A DNA stretch of 64,000 nt from Fictibacillus phosphorivorans (GCF_001629705.1 NZ_CP015378.1:992001-1056000), one strand, 5' to 3'. Positions 28,903 through 37,908 are shown, numbered from the stretch's first letter. Translations and numbers: made by a program. The notes: a model not told the origin generated them from the sequence alone.

Positions 28903-28983
28903 ATGATTAATTTTTTAGACACTACACAATCAACTTTATATTGTCCAATACACAACCTTCTTAATGAGACCTCAATCTGTTAA
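28903..28983 (+). CDS. 26-residue peptide with its own promoter and terminators
   Basis: AAGGAGG (28888-28894) lies 8 nt before ATG 28903; the frame encodes MINFLDTTQSTLYCPIHNLL followed by NETSIC and ends TAA. The peptide has two Cys, is not strongly hydrophobic and has no regulatory codon run typical of an attenuator. A sigma-A promoter lies upstream and two hairpin terminators follow, so the unit looks like a free-standing short mRNA. It may encode a small protein or signalling peptide, or be the leader of the gene downstream. No family recognised. Confidence 0.5.
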   Translation: MINFLDTTQSTLYCPIHNLLNETSIC

Positions 28984-28995
28984 TGAAACGTGAAT

Positions 28996-29037
28996 CAGAG
29001 CCTCAGGATGTGTATACATTCTGGGGCCTTTTTATGT
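28996..29037 (+). terminator. Terminator after the small peptide gene
   Basis: AGCCTCAGGATG pairs with CATTCTGGGGCCT (one bulge, two G-U pairs), followed by TTTTTAT. Confidence 0.65.
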
Positions 29038-29048
29038 ATTTTTGTACT

Positions 29049-29086
29049 AAAAAGTCACCCATCTATTTCTGGGTGGCTTTTTATTT
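29049..29086 (+). terminator. Second, tandem terminator
   Basis: AAAAAGTCACCCA / TGGGTGGCTTTTT with one G-U pair and an 8-nt loop, T tail; only about 70 bp before the next gene. Confidence 0.75.
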
Positions 29087-29153
29087 TGAAGAAGCTGAGT
29101 AGAACGAAACAACGGTACGATATTGAATATTGAAAAAGCGGAGGTTAGAAAAA

Positions 29154-32100
29154 ATGGAAGTATTGAATACGCACATTACCGATCAGATTACGATAGTAGA
29201 ATATGATCCGAGCTATGCAGCAGCAGTCGCTGAAATGTGGAATAAAAGCCAAGATGGCTGGGGCGGCGGAAACTCAATCATGACGGAAGAGCAAGTATTA
29301 AAGAAAGAATCGAACTCATCAAACCTCCATTTATATCTTGCACTCGATGGAGATAAAGTCGTAGGCTATTGCAGTCTAGGAGAATATCGAGAGGATGAGG
29401 GCGCACTCTACATCCCGTTATTGAATGTAAGAGGTGATTATCACGGTAAAAAGATTGGGAAAATGCTTGTATTAAAAGCCCTACAAAAAGCGATTGAAAT
29501 GAAATGGCCCCGTTTAGATCTCTATACATGGCCAGGGAATACGAAGGCAGTGCCACTATATAAAAAATGCGGCTTTTTCTGGGAAGATCGGGATGACACG
29601 ACACATCTTATGAACTTCATGCCTTCTGTGATGCAAACAGAAGCGGTTTTGAATTATTTTACGGATGGAAGATGGTACGAAAACAGTACACGTACGATTG
29701 AAACGACCCCTGATGGAAACAGCGAAAATGAATTTCATTATTATGAGTATTCTTGGAATCATGAGACACTTGGTAACTTGAAGATGGAATTTGAGCGATT
29801 TGGAAGAGGGCTCCGCTCCATCGAAACAGACGATTATAAAATCTTAGCGGATGTTGAACACTTTAATCTTGTTTTTGGCTCTGAATACAAGATTCGATAC
29901 CACATGACGAATAAAACAGGTAAGCCGTTATCCATAGAGATTCAAGGTGTGGACGATAAGAACATTCAGTTTGCGACTTCAAAAAAAATCACGGTTCAAA
30001 AAGAAGAAGAGATTGAGATTCCTTTTGTGGTAAATCCGATTACTGAAGATCAAAGTGTATGGAGAACGCACCCAGCTGTTACTTCTCAATTATTAATCAA
30101 TGGGAAAAAGGCGCAATTTAGAGTAGGAATTCGTCCTAAGTATCCCGTTAAGTTAAGCTGTAACACGCCAGGAAACCTTAGTTTTGTTGGTAGTTCTTCT
30201 CAACTTTATTTTAACTTTGAAAATAACTATGATGAACAAGTCACATTTAGCTTTGAACTTCCATCATCAGAATTGGTTACCATTCAGAATCGAAATGTGA
30301 GTGTTACTTTGGCACCGAAAGGAAAGCAATCGGTATCTGTTCCTTTCATGATAAAAAAGAATGGATTTTACTCAGCCGAAGTCCAAATCTCGGCAACAAA
30401 ATCCAATGGAGAAACCGTTACTTTTATGAAAAAGTTAGGTGTAGCATTGCAGGGAATTGGAGCTAAATTCACTGGAGAATGTGACGATTTTTATCACGTA
30501 TGCAACGGACAATATACAATAAAACTTGATAAATTCAACAATTGGATTTCACCCGGAAAAGGTGATGTGAATTACAAATTGGCATTCATGGTGCCTCAGC
30601 TTGGCAAACCTTTCTCAGAAGAGATCACACGACTTCGTCCAGAGAAAATTGAACCATTAGAAGAAGATGGTTATGCAGGATTAAGAGCAACTTTTCAATC
30701 ACAGGCTTTTCCAGAATTGCAGCTTGCAACCGTGGTGAAGTTGTACAGTGAAGGTCTAATAGAACGGTACGATGAAGTAACAAATGTTAGCGATGTAGAA
30801 ACAGCGGCAGAAGTATGGCTGAATACGCCAATTATGTGTCCGATGCTCGATAAAGGTGTCTTGCCATACGAAGGAAAGTACATCGAACTAAATGATTCGA
30901 TGGGTTCTGTTTTATCTTATTGGAATCCTAGTAAACTTACGGAAAACTGGCTTTTCATACGTGGGAATAATAACCCTAGAGGCATCTCATGGCCAAGAGA
31001 AGGAAAGGTGAATTTCTCCAGTTGGTTCATGTATTTTGAAAATAAGTTAGGAAAATTAGCACCTCGAGAAACAGTTGCGACAAAACCAATCACCATGACA
31101 ATTGGTGCTTTCCGTGATTGGCAATCGTTCAGAGAATTTGCGACGCAAAAGAATGATAAGCCAGCTAGTTTGACCAATCACATGAACGTATCGGTTAACG
31201 GGGGAAATCCTTTTATTAATAATAATGAGTGCAAAGCTATTGTAAGAGATTATAAGTCTTCGTTTTTTAACGGATTTATTGAGATGAAGCTAGACGATGA
31301 GATTCTGCAGAGTCATCTATTCGCTTCAGATGAAGAGTTAACACATGCCGAGTTTGATGTTGAATTACCTGATGATAGAGGGATACATGTATTAACTTCC
31401 AAAATGAATTTAGGTGCTGTTCATGTTACACGACAATCAGCCGCTTTTGTGATGAAGGGTCAACCCGTTCAGTTGGAAAAGTCGATAAAAGATGGTCTCG
31501 AAGTGTACTCCGTAGATAATGGAGAAATGAAGATTTCTGCTTCAGCACAGTTCGCACCAACGTTGTTCTCTCTTCGATACAAAGACCAAGAGTGGATGGA
31601 TTCACCGTTTCCAAAACCAACACCAAAATCATGGTGGAACCCTTGGTTCGGCGGTATCGCAGGTCTTCTAGAAGGCACGAGTCTTCATTCTTTACTAAAA
31701 GAAGATTGCACTGTTGAATTTGTAGAAAAGAATGATAACAAGGGGAATGAGTGGAAGGGTCTTAAAATATCTACTCACTATAAAAAACACGAGAAGTTTA
31801 AAGGTATTAAAATTCACAAGTACTTCTTGATGCTGCCAGGAGTTCCGATGCTTTGCCAAACAACGGAAATCGTACAGAATATGGAGAGTTATTTGGACGG
31901 AAAATTTTACACAGGATGTTTTCTGAACCCAGGAACAGAGCCTACTAGAAGCTGGGGAAGTTTTCAGTCTGAAAATGGGGAGTGGACCATGGTTTCTGGT
32001 GCGAAAGGTGAGCAGGAAATGACTGTAGAACGCAGTGTGAATTACGGTTCTGATGATCATGAGAACTTGCTTCAAATTGTAGCGGACCAAAACGTCACAC

Positions 32101-32267
32101 ATGTTGATTCTTATATCAATCTAGAAGTCATTGAGCTTGGGTACTCAGAAAAGGTAAACCTTGAGCACGGTGCTAAGCAATACACGTCACCGGTGTTTTA
32201 TGTGTTTAATGATAAAGTGATTCCAGATACAGCATTAGAAGATCTGAAGAAAATTAAATTCAACTAG
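29154..32267 (+). CDS. GNAT acetyltransferase fused to a large beta-rich C-terminal region
   Basis: The 1037-residue protein starts at ATG 29154, with GGAGG 9 nt upstream. Residues ~5-155 are a full GNAT domain: LNVRGDYHGKKIGKMLVLKAL is the acetyl-CoA loop region and DLYTWPGNTKAVPLYKKCGF the C-terminal motif. Residues ~230-450 look like two immunoglobulin-like beta domains. Residues ~450-1030 resemble a galactose-mutarotase/beta-sandwich glycosidase-type fold, with many Trp and Asn (KSWWNPWFGG). No signal peptide is present, so it is cytosolic. Enzymatic role of the long part is not established. It heads an operon with an amidohydrolase (13 nt on). Confidence 0.75.
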   Translation: MEVLNTHITDQITIVEYDPSYAAAVAEMWNKSQDGWGGGNSIMTEEQVLKKESNSSNLHLYLALDGDKVVGYCSLGEYREDEGALYIPLLNVRGDYHGKKIGKMLVLKALQKAIEMKWPRLDLYTWPGNTKAVPLYKKCGFFWEDRDDTTHLMNFMPSVMQTEAVLNYFTDGRWYENSTRTIETTPDGNSENEFHYYEYSWNHETLGNLKMEFERFGRGLRSIETDDYKILADVEHFNLVFGSEYKIRYHMTNKTGKPLSIEIQGVDDKNIQFATSKKITVQKEEEIEIPFVVNPITEDQSVWRTHPAVTSQLLINGKKAQFRVGIRPKYPVKLSCNTPGNLSFVGSSSQLYFNFENNYDEQVTFSFELPSSELVTIQNRNVSVTLAPKGKQSVSVPFMIKKNGFYSAEVQISATKSNGETVTFMKKLGVALQGIGAKFTGECDDFYHVCNGQYTIKLDKFNNWISPGKGDVNYKLAFMVPQLGKPFSEEITRLRPEKIEPLEEDGYAGLRATFQSQAFPELQLATVVKLYSEGLIERYDEVTNVSDVETAAEVWLNTPIMCPMLDKGVLPYEGKYIELNDSMGSVLSYWNPSKLTENWLFIRGNNNPRGISWPREGKVNFSSWFMYFENKLGKLAPRETVATKPITMTIGAFRDWQSFREFATQKNDKPASLTNHMNVSVNGGNPFINNNECKAIVRDYKSSFFNGFIEMKLDDEILQSHLFASDEELTHAEFDVELPDDRGIHVLTSKMNLGAVHVTRQSAAFVMKGQPVQLEKSIKDGLEVYSVDNGEMKISASAQFAPTLFSLRYKDQEWMDSPFPKPTPKSWWNPWFGGIAGLLEGTSLHSLLKEDCTVEFVEKNDNKGNEWKGLKISTHYKKHEKFKGIKIHKYFLMLPGVPMLCQTTEIVQNMESYLDGKFYTGCFLNPGTEPTRSWGSFQSENGEWTMVSGAKGEQEMTVERSVNYGSDDHENLLQIVADQNVTHVDSYINLEVIELGYSEKVNLEHGAKQYTSPVFYVFNDKVIPDTALEDLKKIKFN

Positions 32268-32280
32268 AAAGGGCAAACTT

Positions 32281-33138
32281 ATGAAAATTATCGATGCACA
32301 CATGCATTTTTCAAATATTGAAAGCTTTAAACATACGGCAACGAATCTTTCTAAACTTGACTATTCGTATGAAGGAATCGTCAAAGAGTACCGTGAATCT
32401 GGCGTAGTGCTAGGCATCGCGATGGGCTTAACAGAAAAAGAGGTAGAGGGTTTTCCAGATCCGCTAGCTCCAACCCCAATGGGTATCGATCTGGATAAGC
32501 AAATACCTGAGAACGTCGTGTATTGTGCTGGCATCAATCCGTATCACTTAGGTGAGAGTGAATTGATACAACTTGAAGAAACGGTGCAGCGGCCTGAAGT
32601 TGTGGGTATTAAGATCTACCTTGGTTATTACCCGTACTTTGCGTATGATGAGGTGTATCAGCCAGTTTATAAGCTAGCTGCTAAATACGGTTTGCCTGTC
32701 GTTTTTCACACAGGTGATACTTATTCAGAGCGTGGTTTGTTGAAGTACTCTCATCCTCTAACACTAGATGAAGTAGCGGTAATGCACCGTGACGTAAACT
32801 TCATGATGGCACATTTCGGCGATCCATGGACGTTAGACGGAGCAGAAGTTGTTTACAAGAATCGTAATATGTATGCTGATCTGTCAGGTCTAGTTGTTGG
32901 AACAAGTGAAGATATTACAAGATACAAAGATTCACCGCGCTTCTTCAATCACTTGCGCCATGCGTTAACGTTCACGGATAACTATGAAAAGTTTTTGTTC
33001 GGAACAGACTGGCCCCTTGTGCCGGTAGAGCCGTATATTGACTTTATAAAGGAGATCATTCCTGAAGAATATCATGAAGATGTTTTTTACAACACAGCGG
33101 TAAAGATTTTCCCGAAGATAAAGGCGTATTTAAAATAA
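32281..33138 (+). CDS. Amidohydrolase-family metal-dependent hydrolase (ACMSD-like TIM barrel)
   Basis: The 285-residue protein shows amidohydrolase-2 metal ligands in order: HMH in IIDAHMHFS (strand 1), VVFHTGDT (strand 5 His), MAHFGDPW (strand 6 His) and GTDWPLVP (strand 8 Asp). Length and motifs match the ACMSD/amidohydrolase-2 group, which catalyses decarboxylation or hydrolysis of small acids. It follows the GNAT fusion gene by 13 nt with a weak AAAGGG site. The shared operon suggests a common small-molecule substrate, unknown. Confidence 0.85.
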   Translation: MKIIDAHMHFSNIESFKHTATNLSKLDYSYEGIVKEYRESGVVLGIAMGLTEKEVEGFPDPLAPTPMGIDLDKQIPENVVYCAGINPYHLGESELIQLEETVQRPEVVGIKIYLGYYPYFAYDEVYQPVYKLAAKYGLPVVFHTGDTYSERGLLKYSHPLTLDEVAVMHRDVNFMMAHFGDPWTLDGAEVVYKNRNMYADLSGLVVGTSEDITRYKDSPRFFNHLRHALTFTDNYEKFLFGTDWPLVPVEPYIDFIKEIIPEEYHEDVFYNTAVKIFPKIKAYLK

Positions 33139-33165
33139 TTTACAGTTGTGAGAGGGGTGATGCCA

Positions 33166-33279
33166 ATGGTACGTATCTACAGTTTTGATGTTGAGCAATT
33201 TAATAGATTACAAGCCGAAAGAAGGGATCACCACTATGATATCAGGAAAAAAAGTAGAGTTACGACCCGTTTCACTTGA
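33166..33279 (+). CDS. Possible 37-residue upstream peptide overlapping the GNAT start
   Basis: AGAGGGG at 33151-33157 is followed 8 nt later by ATG 33166. The frame (MVRIYSFDVEQFNRLQAERR and 17 more residues, basic) ends 44 nt inside the GNAT gene in another frame. The overlap could couple translation of the two. Short and unrecognised, so it may be chance. Confidence 0.3.
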   Translation: MVRIYSFDVEQFNRLQAERRDHHYDIRKKSRVTTRFT

Positions 33280-33793
33280 AGATCATAAGCGAACATATCA
33301 CTGGCGAAATGATAAAGAAACCGCTACATTTGATGCGGGTTCTGGTTATTATCGATATAGTCATATGCCACTGGAACAGATCGAAGCAAGCTATGAAAAA
33401 GATATTCGTACGATTGATAGACGTGAAGTAGGAGAATTCTCGATCTACACAAAAGGAGAAGACGCGCGTCATATTGGTTCGATCGGATACCGCAGCCTAG
33501 ATATTATTGCACGACGATGTGTGGTAGGAATAGGTATTGGTGAGAAAGAACTTTGGGGCAAAGGATATGGAACAGATGCATTAAAAGCTTTGCTTCATTA
33601 CCTATTTCATACGATGAATTTAAAGCGGGTGCAACTAGATACATGGAGTGGTAACGCACGCGCGATACGCGCCTATGAGAAGTGCGGTTTTGTGATTGAA
33701 GGACGTCTTAGAAACGATGCTTATATTGATGGCAAGTACTATGACACGATTGTTATGGGGATTTTGAGGGAGGAGTTTGAGTTTAATAGATGA
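33236..33793 (+). CDS. GNAT acetyltransferase, RimJ/RimL type
   Basis: The 185-residue protein has the RimJ-like order: VELRPVSLEDHKRTYHWRND, GIGEKELWGKGYGTDALKALLHYLF (acetyl-CoA loop) and VQLDTWSGNARAIRAYEKCGFVIEGRLRND split near the C-terminus. I place the start at ATG 33236 (GAAGGGAT 8 nt upstream); an in-frame start 17 codons earlier has no good site. Last gene of the operon, followed by a terminator. Substrate unknown. Confidence 0.87.
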   Translation: MISGKKVELRPVSLEDHKRTYHWRNDKETATFDAGSGYYRYSHMPLEQIEASYEKDIRTIDRREVGEFSIYTKGEDARHIGSIGYRSLDIIARRCVVGIGIGEKELWGKGYGTDALKALLHYLFHTMNLKRVQLDTWSGNARAIRAYEKCGFVIEGRLRNDAYIDGKYYDTIVMGILREEFEFNR

Positions 33794-33827
33794 TATTGAA
33801 AAGGTGTCCGACTGTGTAATTTATATT

Positions 33828-33857
33828 AAAGGTGAGCTAAATGCTCACCTTTTTTTA
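33828..33857 (+). terminator. Rho-independent terminator
   Basis: AAAGGTGAGC / GCTCACCTTT with loop TAAAT and a T tail. Confidence 0.9.
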
Positions 33858-34015
33858 TAATTAATTTCGTCTTAAAATGTTATAAGAAAAGGTTTCAAAT
33901 TATGGAAAAAAAGGGGATATGTTAAATGATGCATTAGAACTACAAAAATGTATTTGTGAGTAAAAAGATTTATGAGAATTGTTTAAAATACCCGGGAAAC
34001 GGGACTTTATTTTCA

Positions 34016-34044
34016 TTTACTAAAATTACAAAATTAGGTAAAAT
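34016..34044 (+). promoter_or_regulatory. Sigma-A promoter of the LXG toxin operon
   Basis: TTTACT (34016-34021), a 17-bp spacer, TAAAAT (34039-34044). A small CCCG/CGGG hairpin sits just upstream near 33992-34004. Confidence 0.5.
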
Positions 34045-34076
34045 TTCAGGGATGCTTTAATAAGGAGGCAACAAAG

Positions 34077-34496
34077 TTGGAAATGGAACAGCTCTCTTCG
34101 GAAATTTCATCTGTTCATACAGCAATCAGTCATCTGAATCACGCAGCTATGGTTAAACAAGAACAGTTGGAAAGATTACAACGGTGTGAAAGTCAGCTTG
34201 CTCCTCTAGAAGATGACCTTCAAAACTATTCTCGTTTAATAAAAAAGCCTGAGCTTCATTCTGAAAACTGGATGGGTAGTAATGCTCAGGAATTTGAAGG
34301 TATACGAGAAGAATCCATGGTAACACCGTTAAATGAACTTATCAATTTTCAATATTCACAATTGAAAGAATCGCTTGCAAACAAGATATCTGAACTCAAA
34401 AGTGAGATCCAATCGTTACAATCACAAGTTTCAAGCCAACGAGCTAGACTTTCGCAGTTGGAAAGTCAGAGTAAGGAGTTAGCTGCTAATGGGTAA
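34077..34496 (+). CDS. WXG-like/DUF5082 (YwqH-type) T7SS partner protein
   Basis: The 139-residue protein is almost all helix and coiled coil, with a central loop ENWMGSNAQEFEG: a Trp-Gly-type turn between two long helices, as in WXG100-like proteins. In YwqH/YwqI/YwqJ-type loci such DUF5082 proteins pair with the LXG toxin N-terminus and are needed for its type VII secretion. The start is TTG 34077, with AAGGAGG 8 nt upstream and no ATG alternative of equal quality (an ATG two codons later is too far from nothing but still possible). It overlaps the next gene by 8 nt. Confidence 0.75.
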   Translation: MEMEQLSSEISSVHTAISHLNHAAMVKQEQLERLQRCESQLAPLEDDLQNYSRLIKKPELHSENWMGSNAQEFEGIREESMVTPLNELINFQYSQLKESLANKISELKSEIQSLQSQVSSQRARLSQLESQSKELAANG

Positions 34497-34776
34497 AGAA
34501 ATAAAAATCGAATTTTCTACCGTTCATACAGCCATTTCAAGTACGAGATCAGCATTACAGACTGTAAGTACAGATCTTCCCACCGCGGAACTTGGAAGAA
34601 ATAAACTTGAATCTCTTAATGAAATGCTGACATTGATGAAAAATTTAAACGATGCAGTTATAAAATATCAATCCATGTTAAGTGAACAACTTAATAAAAC
34701 AGACTCCTTAATTGATACAGTTAAAAAGACGGATGAAACCGCTGCTGGATATACACGTATAGGAGGGATGGTATGA
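34489..34776 (+). CDS. DUF5344 (YwqI-type) T7SS partner protein
   Basis: The 95-residue protein is helical, with IEFSTVHTAISSTRSALQTV at the start and a second helix containing LNKTDSLIDTVKKTDETAA, resembling the short WXG100-type companions of LXG proteins (YwqI). It overlaps both neighbours (ATGA with the LXG gene). Expected role: bind the LXG domain together with the preceding protein and deliver it to the YukB/EssC secretion ATPase, whose genes are not in this window. Confidence 0.75.
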   Translation: MGKEIKIEFSTVHTAISSTRSALQTVSTDLPTAELGRNKLESLNEMLTLMKNLNDAVIKYQSMLSEQLNKTDSLIDTVKKTDETAAGYTRIGGMV

Positions 34777-36365
34777 TTGCATTAGATGCCCAGAATTTAG
34801 ATACATGGGTAGATTCACTTCGAAAATATTTAAAAAATCAGCTGAACGAAATGAAAGAATTAACCAGTAAAGTAAATGAGATTGCTTCGCTTGACAGTGC
34901 GTTAACGGGTGAAGGCGGAGATGCCATTAAGCTTTTCTACCGTGAGAGTCATTACCCGCTCCTCTTATTCTATGAAACAACGGTTACACAAATCCTTACC
35001 TTTTTGGACATGTATCAATCAGAAGAAAAAGCATTTGACTCATCAGGCTCTGCCTATGTAAATACATCCTTTTTAGATCATGAACTGACTACAGTTCTTC
35101 AAAAGTTACGAACTGATATCGTTAATCTTACTGATGAAATCAACCAAACAGCTGATACAGTTTCAGATATTGTTTCCCTTCCAAACATCTCGGATGCTCA
35201 AGTAATCAATGGCATTAATAAAGGAATAGACCAAGAAAAAAAGACAAGTGAAAATTTAAATCGTTTTGATCAGCAGCAAGTCCAAGGGATTTCAGCATTA
35301 TTAGGAGATGTATCTCTTCTTACTAATTATATTGAAAGCCTTACGAATGCTGTGTCATCCAGTAAGTTCTCCATGACAGAATACAATTCAGGAGATTTCA
35401 AAACGAAAGAATGGTATAAAGATTTACACGCAACACTACTAATACGCGCAGAAGAACTTTTATCTGTAGAACAAAAAAATGAACTAAAGAACAAGCAATA
35501 CACAGAAGTTGCACATAATATACTAGAGTATTTCAGTAAAATAAAAGACTCTATGGACTGGGGAGATAATTTATTTGTTGTTTCACGTATGGCAGTTGCT
35601 GGATACTATACCGTTCTATCAAGACAAGTAACGATCCATTATCCAAACGGTAAGCCTTCTCTTGCCGATCGATTCAAAAGAAACTATACGTTTACGGTTC
35701 GTGCGAAAGACTCATGGAAAGCTTCTTCAGGATATAAAAACCCTGTTGCAAGTATGATAAATAAAATGCAGAAAGGGTCACTTCCAACCAATCCTCTAGC
35801 ACGTAAAGCAGCGGAATTTGCTAGAGGGTATTCTAATCCTGCAAGCTTTTTAAAACATATAACAGGCTTCACCAAAAATAAAACTGCAGCTCAAACTTTA
35901 GCAAAGCAAATGAGTGTATCAACTGAGAGGGCTAAGTTCGGTGTGAAGGATGTTGCAAGCAATGTAGCTAAGGCAAAAGGATTGAGTAAAGTTGCAAGAG
36001 GCATTCCTGTTGTTGGAAACGGAATTACAATTGTTTCAAATCTATCTGAATTTACGGATCCTAATAATGCGGATAAGTCGTTTGAAAATAAAATTGGTAG
36101 GGCGGCAACAGGTGTTATAACAGACCTTGGTGCAACTGCAATGGGGGCGAAGGCTGGAGCAATGATTGGTAGTTTTGGTGGGCCAGTTGGTATAGTAGTA
36201 GGAGGAGCAGTAGGAGCAGTAGTGGGTGCTGCAATCAGTTCAAAATATGGAGATTCTATAAAAGATGCTGGTGGTAAAATGGCAGAGTCAGCTGTGAAGT
36301 TTGGAAAGAATGTAACGGATAAAGCAGGAAAGGCTTTTAAATCTATTGGATCTTGGTTTAAATAG
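34773..36365 (+). CDS. LXG-domain T7SS polymorphic toxin with glycine-zipper C-terminus
   Basis: The 530-residue protein has an LXG-type N-terminal helical domain (~1-215), recognisable from LTGEGGDAIKLFYRESHYPL and the following LLFYETTVTQIL. A middle region (~215-450) is basic and helical. The C-terminal part has a hydrophobic glycine-repeat segment at ~453-489 (GAKAGAMIGSFGGPVGIVVG, then GAVGAVVGAAIS) with GxxxG spacing, followed by a Lys-rich amphipathic tail of about 41 residues. No nuclease, deaminase or ADP-ribosyltransferase motif is seen. Glycine zippers form membrane pores, as reported for the LXG toxin TelE, so I infer a pore-forming antibacterial toxin. The four membrane proteins downstream would be immunity factors. 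Confidence 0.8.
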   Translation: MIALDAQNLDTWVDSLRKYLKNQLNEMKELTSKVNEIASLDSALTGEGGDAIKLFYRESHYPLLLFYETTVTQILTFLDMYQSEEKAFDSSGSAYVNTSFLDHELTTVLQKLRTDIVNLTDEINQTADTVSDIVSLPNISDAQVINGINKGIDQEKKTSENLNRFDQQQVQGISALLGDVSLLTNYIESLTNAVSSSKFSMTEYNSGDFKTKEWYKDLHATLLIRAEELLSVEQKNELKNKQYTEVAHNILEYFSKIKDSMDWGDNLFVVSRMAVAGYYTVLSRQVTIHYPNGKPSLADRFKRNYTFTVRAKDSWKASSGYKNPVASMINKMQKGSLPTNPLARKAAEFARGYSNPASFLKHITGFTKNKTAAQTLAKQMSVSTERAKFGVKDVASNVAKAKGLSKVARGIPVVGNGITIVSNLSEFTDPNNADKSFENKIGRAATGVITDLGATAMGAKAGAMIGSFGGPVGIVVGGAVGAVVGAAISSKYGDSIKDAGGKMAESAVKFGKNVTDKAGKAFKSIGSWFK

Positions 36366-36374
36366 GAGGATATT

Positions 36375-37193
36375 ATGGATCATATTATTACTATGACTAC
36401 TGAAGAATTAGGAGTTTTATTAAGTACTGCAGAATACGATGAAGAAGCACGCATTATGATTCATGACTTCATCAAACCTAAAGGAGAAAGTGAACTAATC
36501 GCAATTTTTAATACAACGGTCAATCAACTTAGAATGAAGGGAATATGGAATGAGGAGAATCATAAAAATGAATTAAATCCTATTAGTGAAGAAACCATGA
36601 CCTTCTTAGAAATTTATGCAAATTGTGAATACATGATTAGAGCGACCAATGAGTGGAAAAAGGCTAATTTGGTTCTTCACTATATTAAAGAAGATACATG
36701 GCTATATCATTATATTGATGATAATGTAATACATGAGTTTGCGTTTATGAAGGAAAAGGAAATACCAAATATTATAAAGGACTTTTACTCCTATTCTTTT
36801 ACGAAAAATGAATATGATTATAGCTTTTATCTAACTGATAAACAATTTGATATCCTCAGCAATCCTAAAAAGCAAAAAAAGGTAGAGAAGAGCTTTACAG
36901 GAACTTCATTGGAGAAGGTGTCTTTTGAAAAGTTTCTTCCTGATCTAGAAGCTAATAATCATATGATGGAGAATATTTCTTTATTCTCAATTGATAAAAA
37001 CCGACAATTATATCTCCAAAATGCTGCTTTTTTCTTTAATTCAACTAGCGGAGTCTGGTTGTCAGAATATGAACATGAGAAAGAAGTGCCAGTGAAGATA
37101 CATCTGGCTAACGAGGAAAAATGGAATGACATTTTGGATGGTGTAAGAACTTTTTCAACTGAATTAATTAAAGAATTAGCAAAATTAACATAA
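36375..37193 (+). CDS. 272-residue protein of the LXG locus, possible T7SS chaperone
   Basis: ATG 36375 follows AGGAGGA, 9 nt after the toxin stop. The product is soluble, acidic and of mixed alpha/beta character with no catalytic motif. Its size and place in an LXG operon resemble EspG-like/DUF5081 secretion chaperones, but I cannot show this from sequence; the alternative is a cytosolic immunity protein. Residues rich in Tyr and Trp (DTWLYHYIDDNVIHEFAF) suggest protein binding. Confidence 0.6.
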   Translation: MDHIITMTTEELGVLLSTAEYDEEARIMIHDFIKPKGESELIAIFNTTVNQLRMKGIWNEENHKNELNPISEETMTFLEIYANCEYMIRATNEWKKANLVLHYIKEDTWLYHYIDDNVIHEFAFMKEKEIPNIIKDFYSYSFTKNEYDYSFYLTDKQFDILSNPKKQKKVEKSFTGTSLEKVSFEKFLPDLEANNHMMENISLFSIDKNRQLYLQNAAFFFNSTSGVWLSEYEHEKEVPVKIHLANEEKWNDILDGVRTFSTELIKELAKLT

Positions 37194-37202
37194 GGAGTAA
37201 TT

Positions 37203-37532
37203 ATGATAGAGTTAATCAGAATTGGTCTAGTAATGATACTAACTTGCCAAGGATCCTATTTTATATTACTTATTTTACTATATGGGACCATGATGCACTG
37301 GTACGAGTGGGGAACGTTTCCGAAACCAAGTAATATATTTGAGAAGACTGTTAATTTCCTAACTGCACTAGTCTTTGGTGTAGCATATTGGGCAGGTTTA
37401 AAAGTTAAAAAGCAGAAGTGGTTTATTAGACCTCTATATCTTTTAGGTTACTTATTTATTTATATAATACTTGCTATCATTACTTATAAGTTATTAAATT
37501 CAATCCTTACTTATATTGAAATGAATATTTGA
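37203..37532 (+). CDS. Small membrane protein A1, putative immunity protein
   Basis: The 109-residue protein has three predicted helices (~5-30, ~46-68, ~78-103) and the shared motif HWYEWGTF after the first. It is about two-thirds identical by eye to A2 (37909-38244), for example NIFEKTVNFLTALVFGVAYW is the same in both. AAGGAG lies 6 nt before the ATG. Small multi-pass proteins after a membrane-acting LXG toxin fit immunity (inference). Confidence 0.7.
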   Translation: MIELIRIGLVMILTCQGSYFILLILLYGTMMHWYEWGTFPKPSNIFEKTVNFLTALVFGVAYWAGLKVKKQKWFIRPLYLLGYLFIYIILAIITYKLLNSILTYIEMNI

Positions 37533-37536
37533 CTTA

Positions 37537-37872
37537 ATGACTGAATTAATTAGATTAGCAATGATATTTGTTTTAACTACTCAAGGTGGATTTTTTCTAG
37601 CTATCTTCTTAGCTGGTCATACAATGATTGAATGGTATGAATGGAGCATACTACCAAACCCAAACAAGAATATTTTTGTCAGCGTTATTAATGGTTTCAC
37701 AGCAAGTTTTATTGGTATTGCCTACTGGGCTGGGAAAAGGGTAAATCATCATAATTGGTTTGTAAAAAGAGTGTATCTTTTAGGGTATGCAGTTTTGTTT
37801 ATTTTAGCTTCAGTTACGTTTTATCAAACTGTTGATTATTTTTTAAGATTAATAGAATATAAGAAATTTTAA
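37537..37872 (+). CDS. Small membrane protein B1, putative immunity protein
   Basis: The 111-residue protein has three helices and EWYEWSIL at the conserved place. It groups with B2 (38244-38570): both have FFLAIFLAG or YFLAIFLAG near the start and a VNHHNWFVKR/VDHHNWFVKR loop before the last helix, absent from A1/A2. It starts 4 nt after A1 without a clear ribosome site, so it is probably translated by coupling to A1. Confidence 0.7.
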   Translation: MTELIRLAMIFVLTTQGGFFLAIFLAGHTMIEWYEWSILPNPNKNIFVSVINGFTASFIGIAYWAGKRVNHHNWFVKRVYLLGYAVLFILASVTFYQTVDYFLRLIEYKKF

Positions 37873-37908
37873 TTGCCGTTTTAAGAGTATACTTAAATGA
37901 GGTTACGA

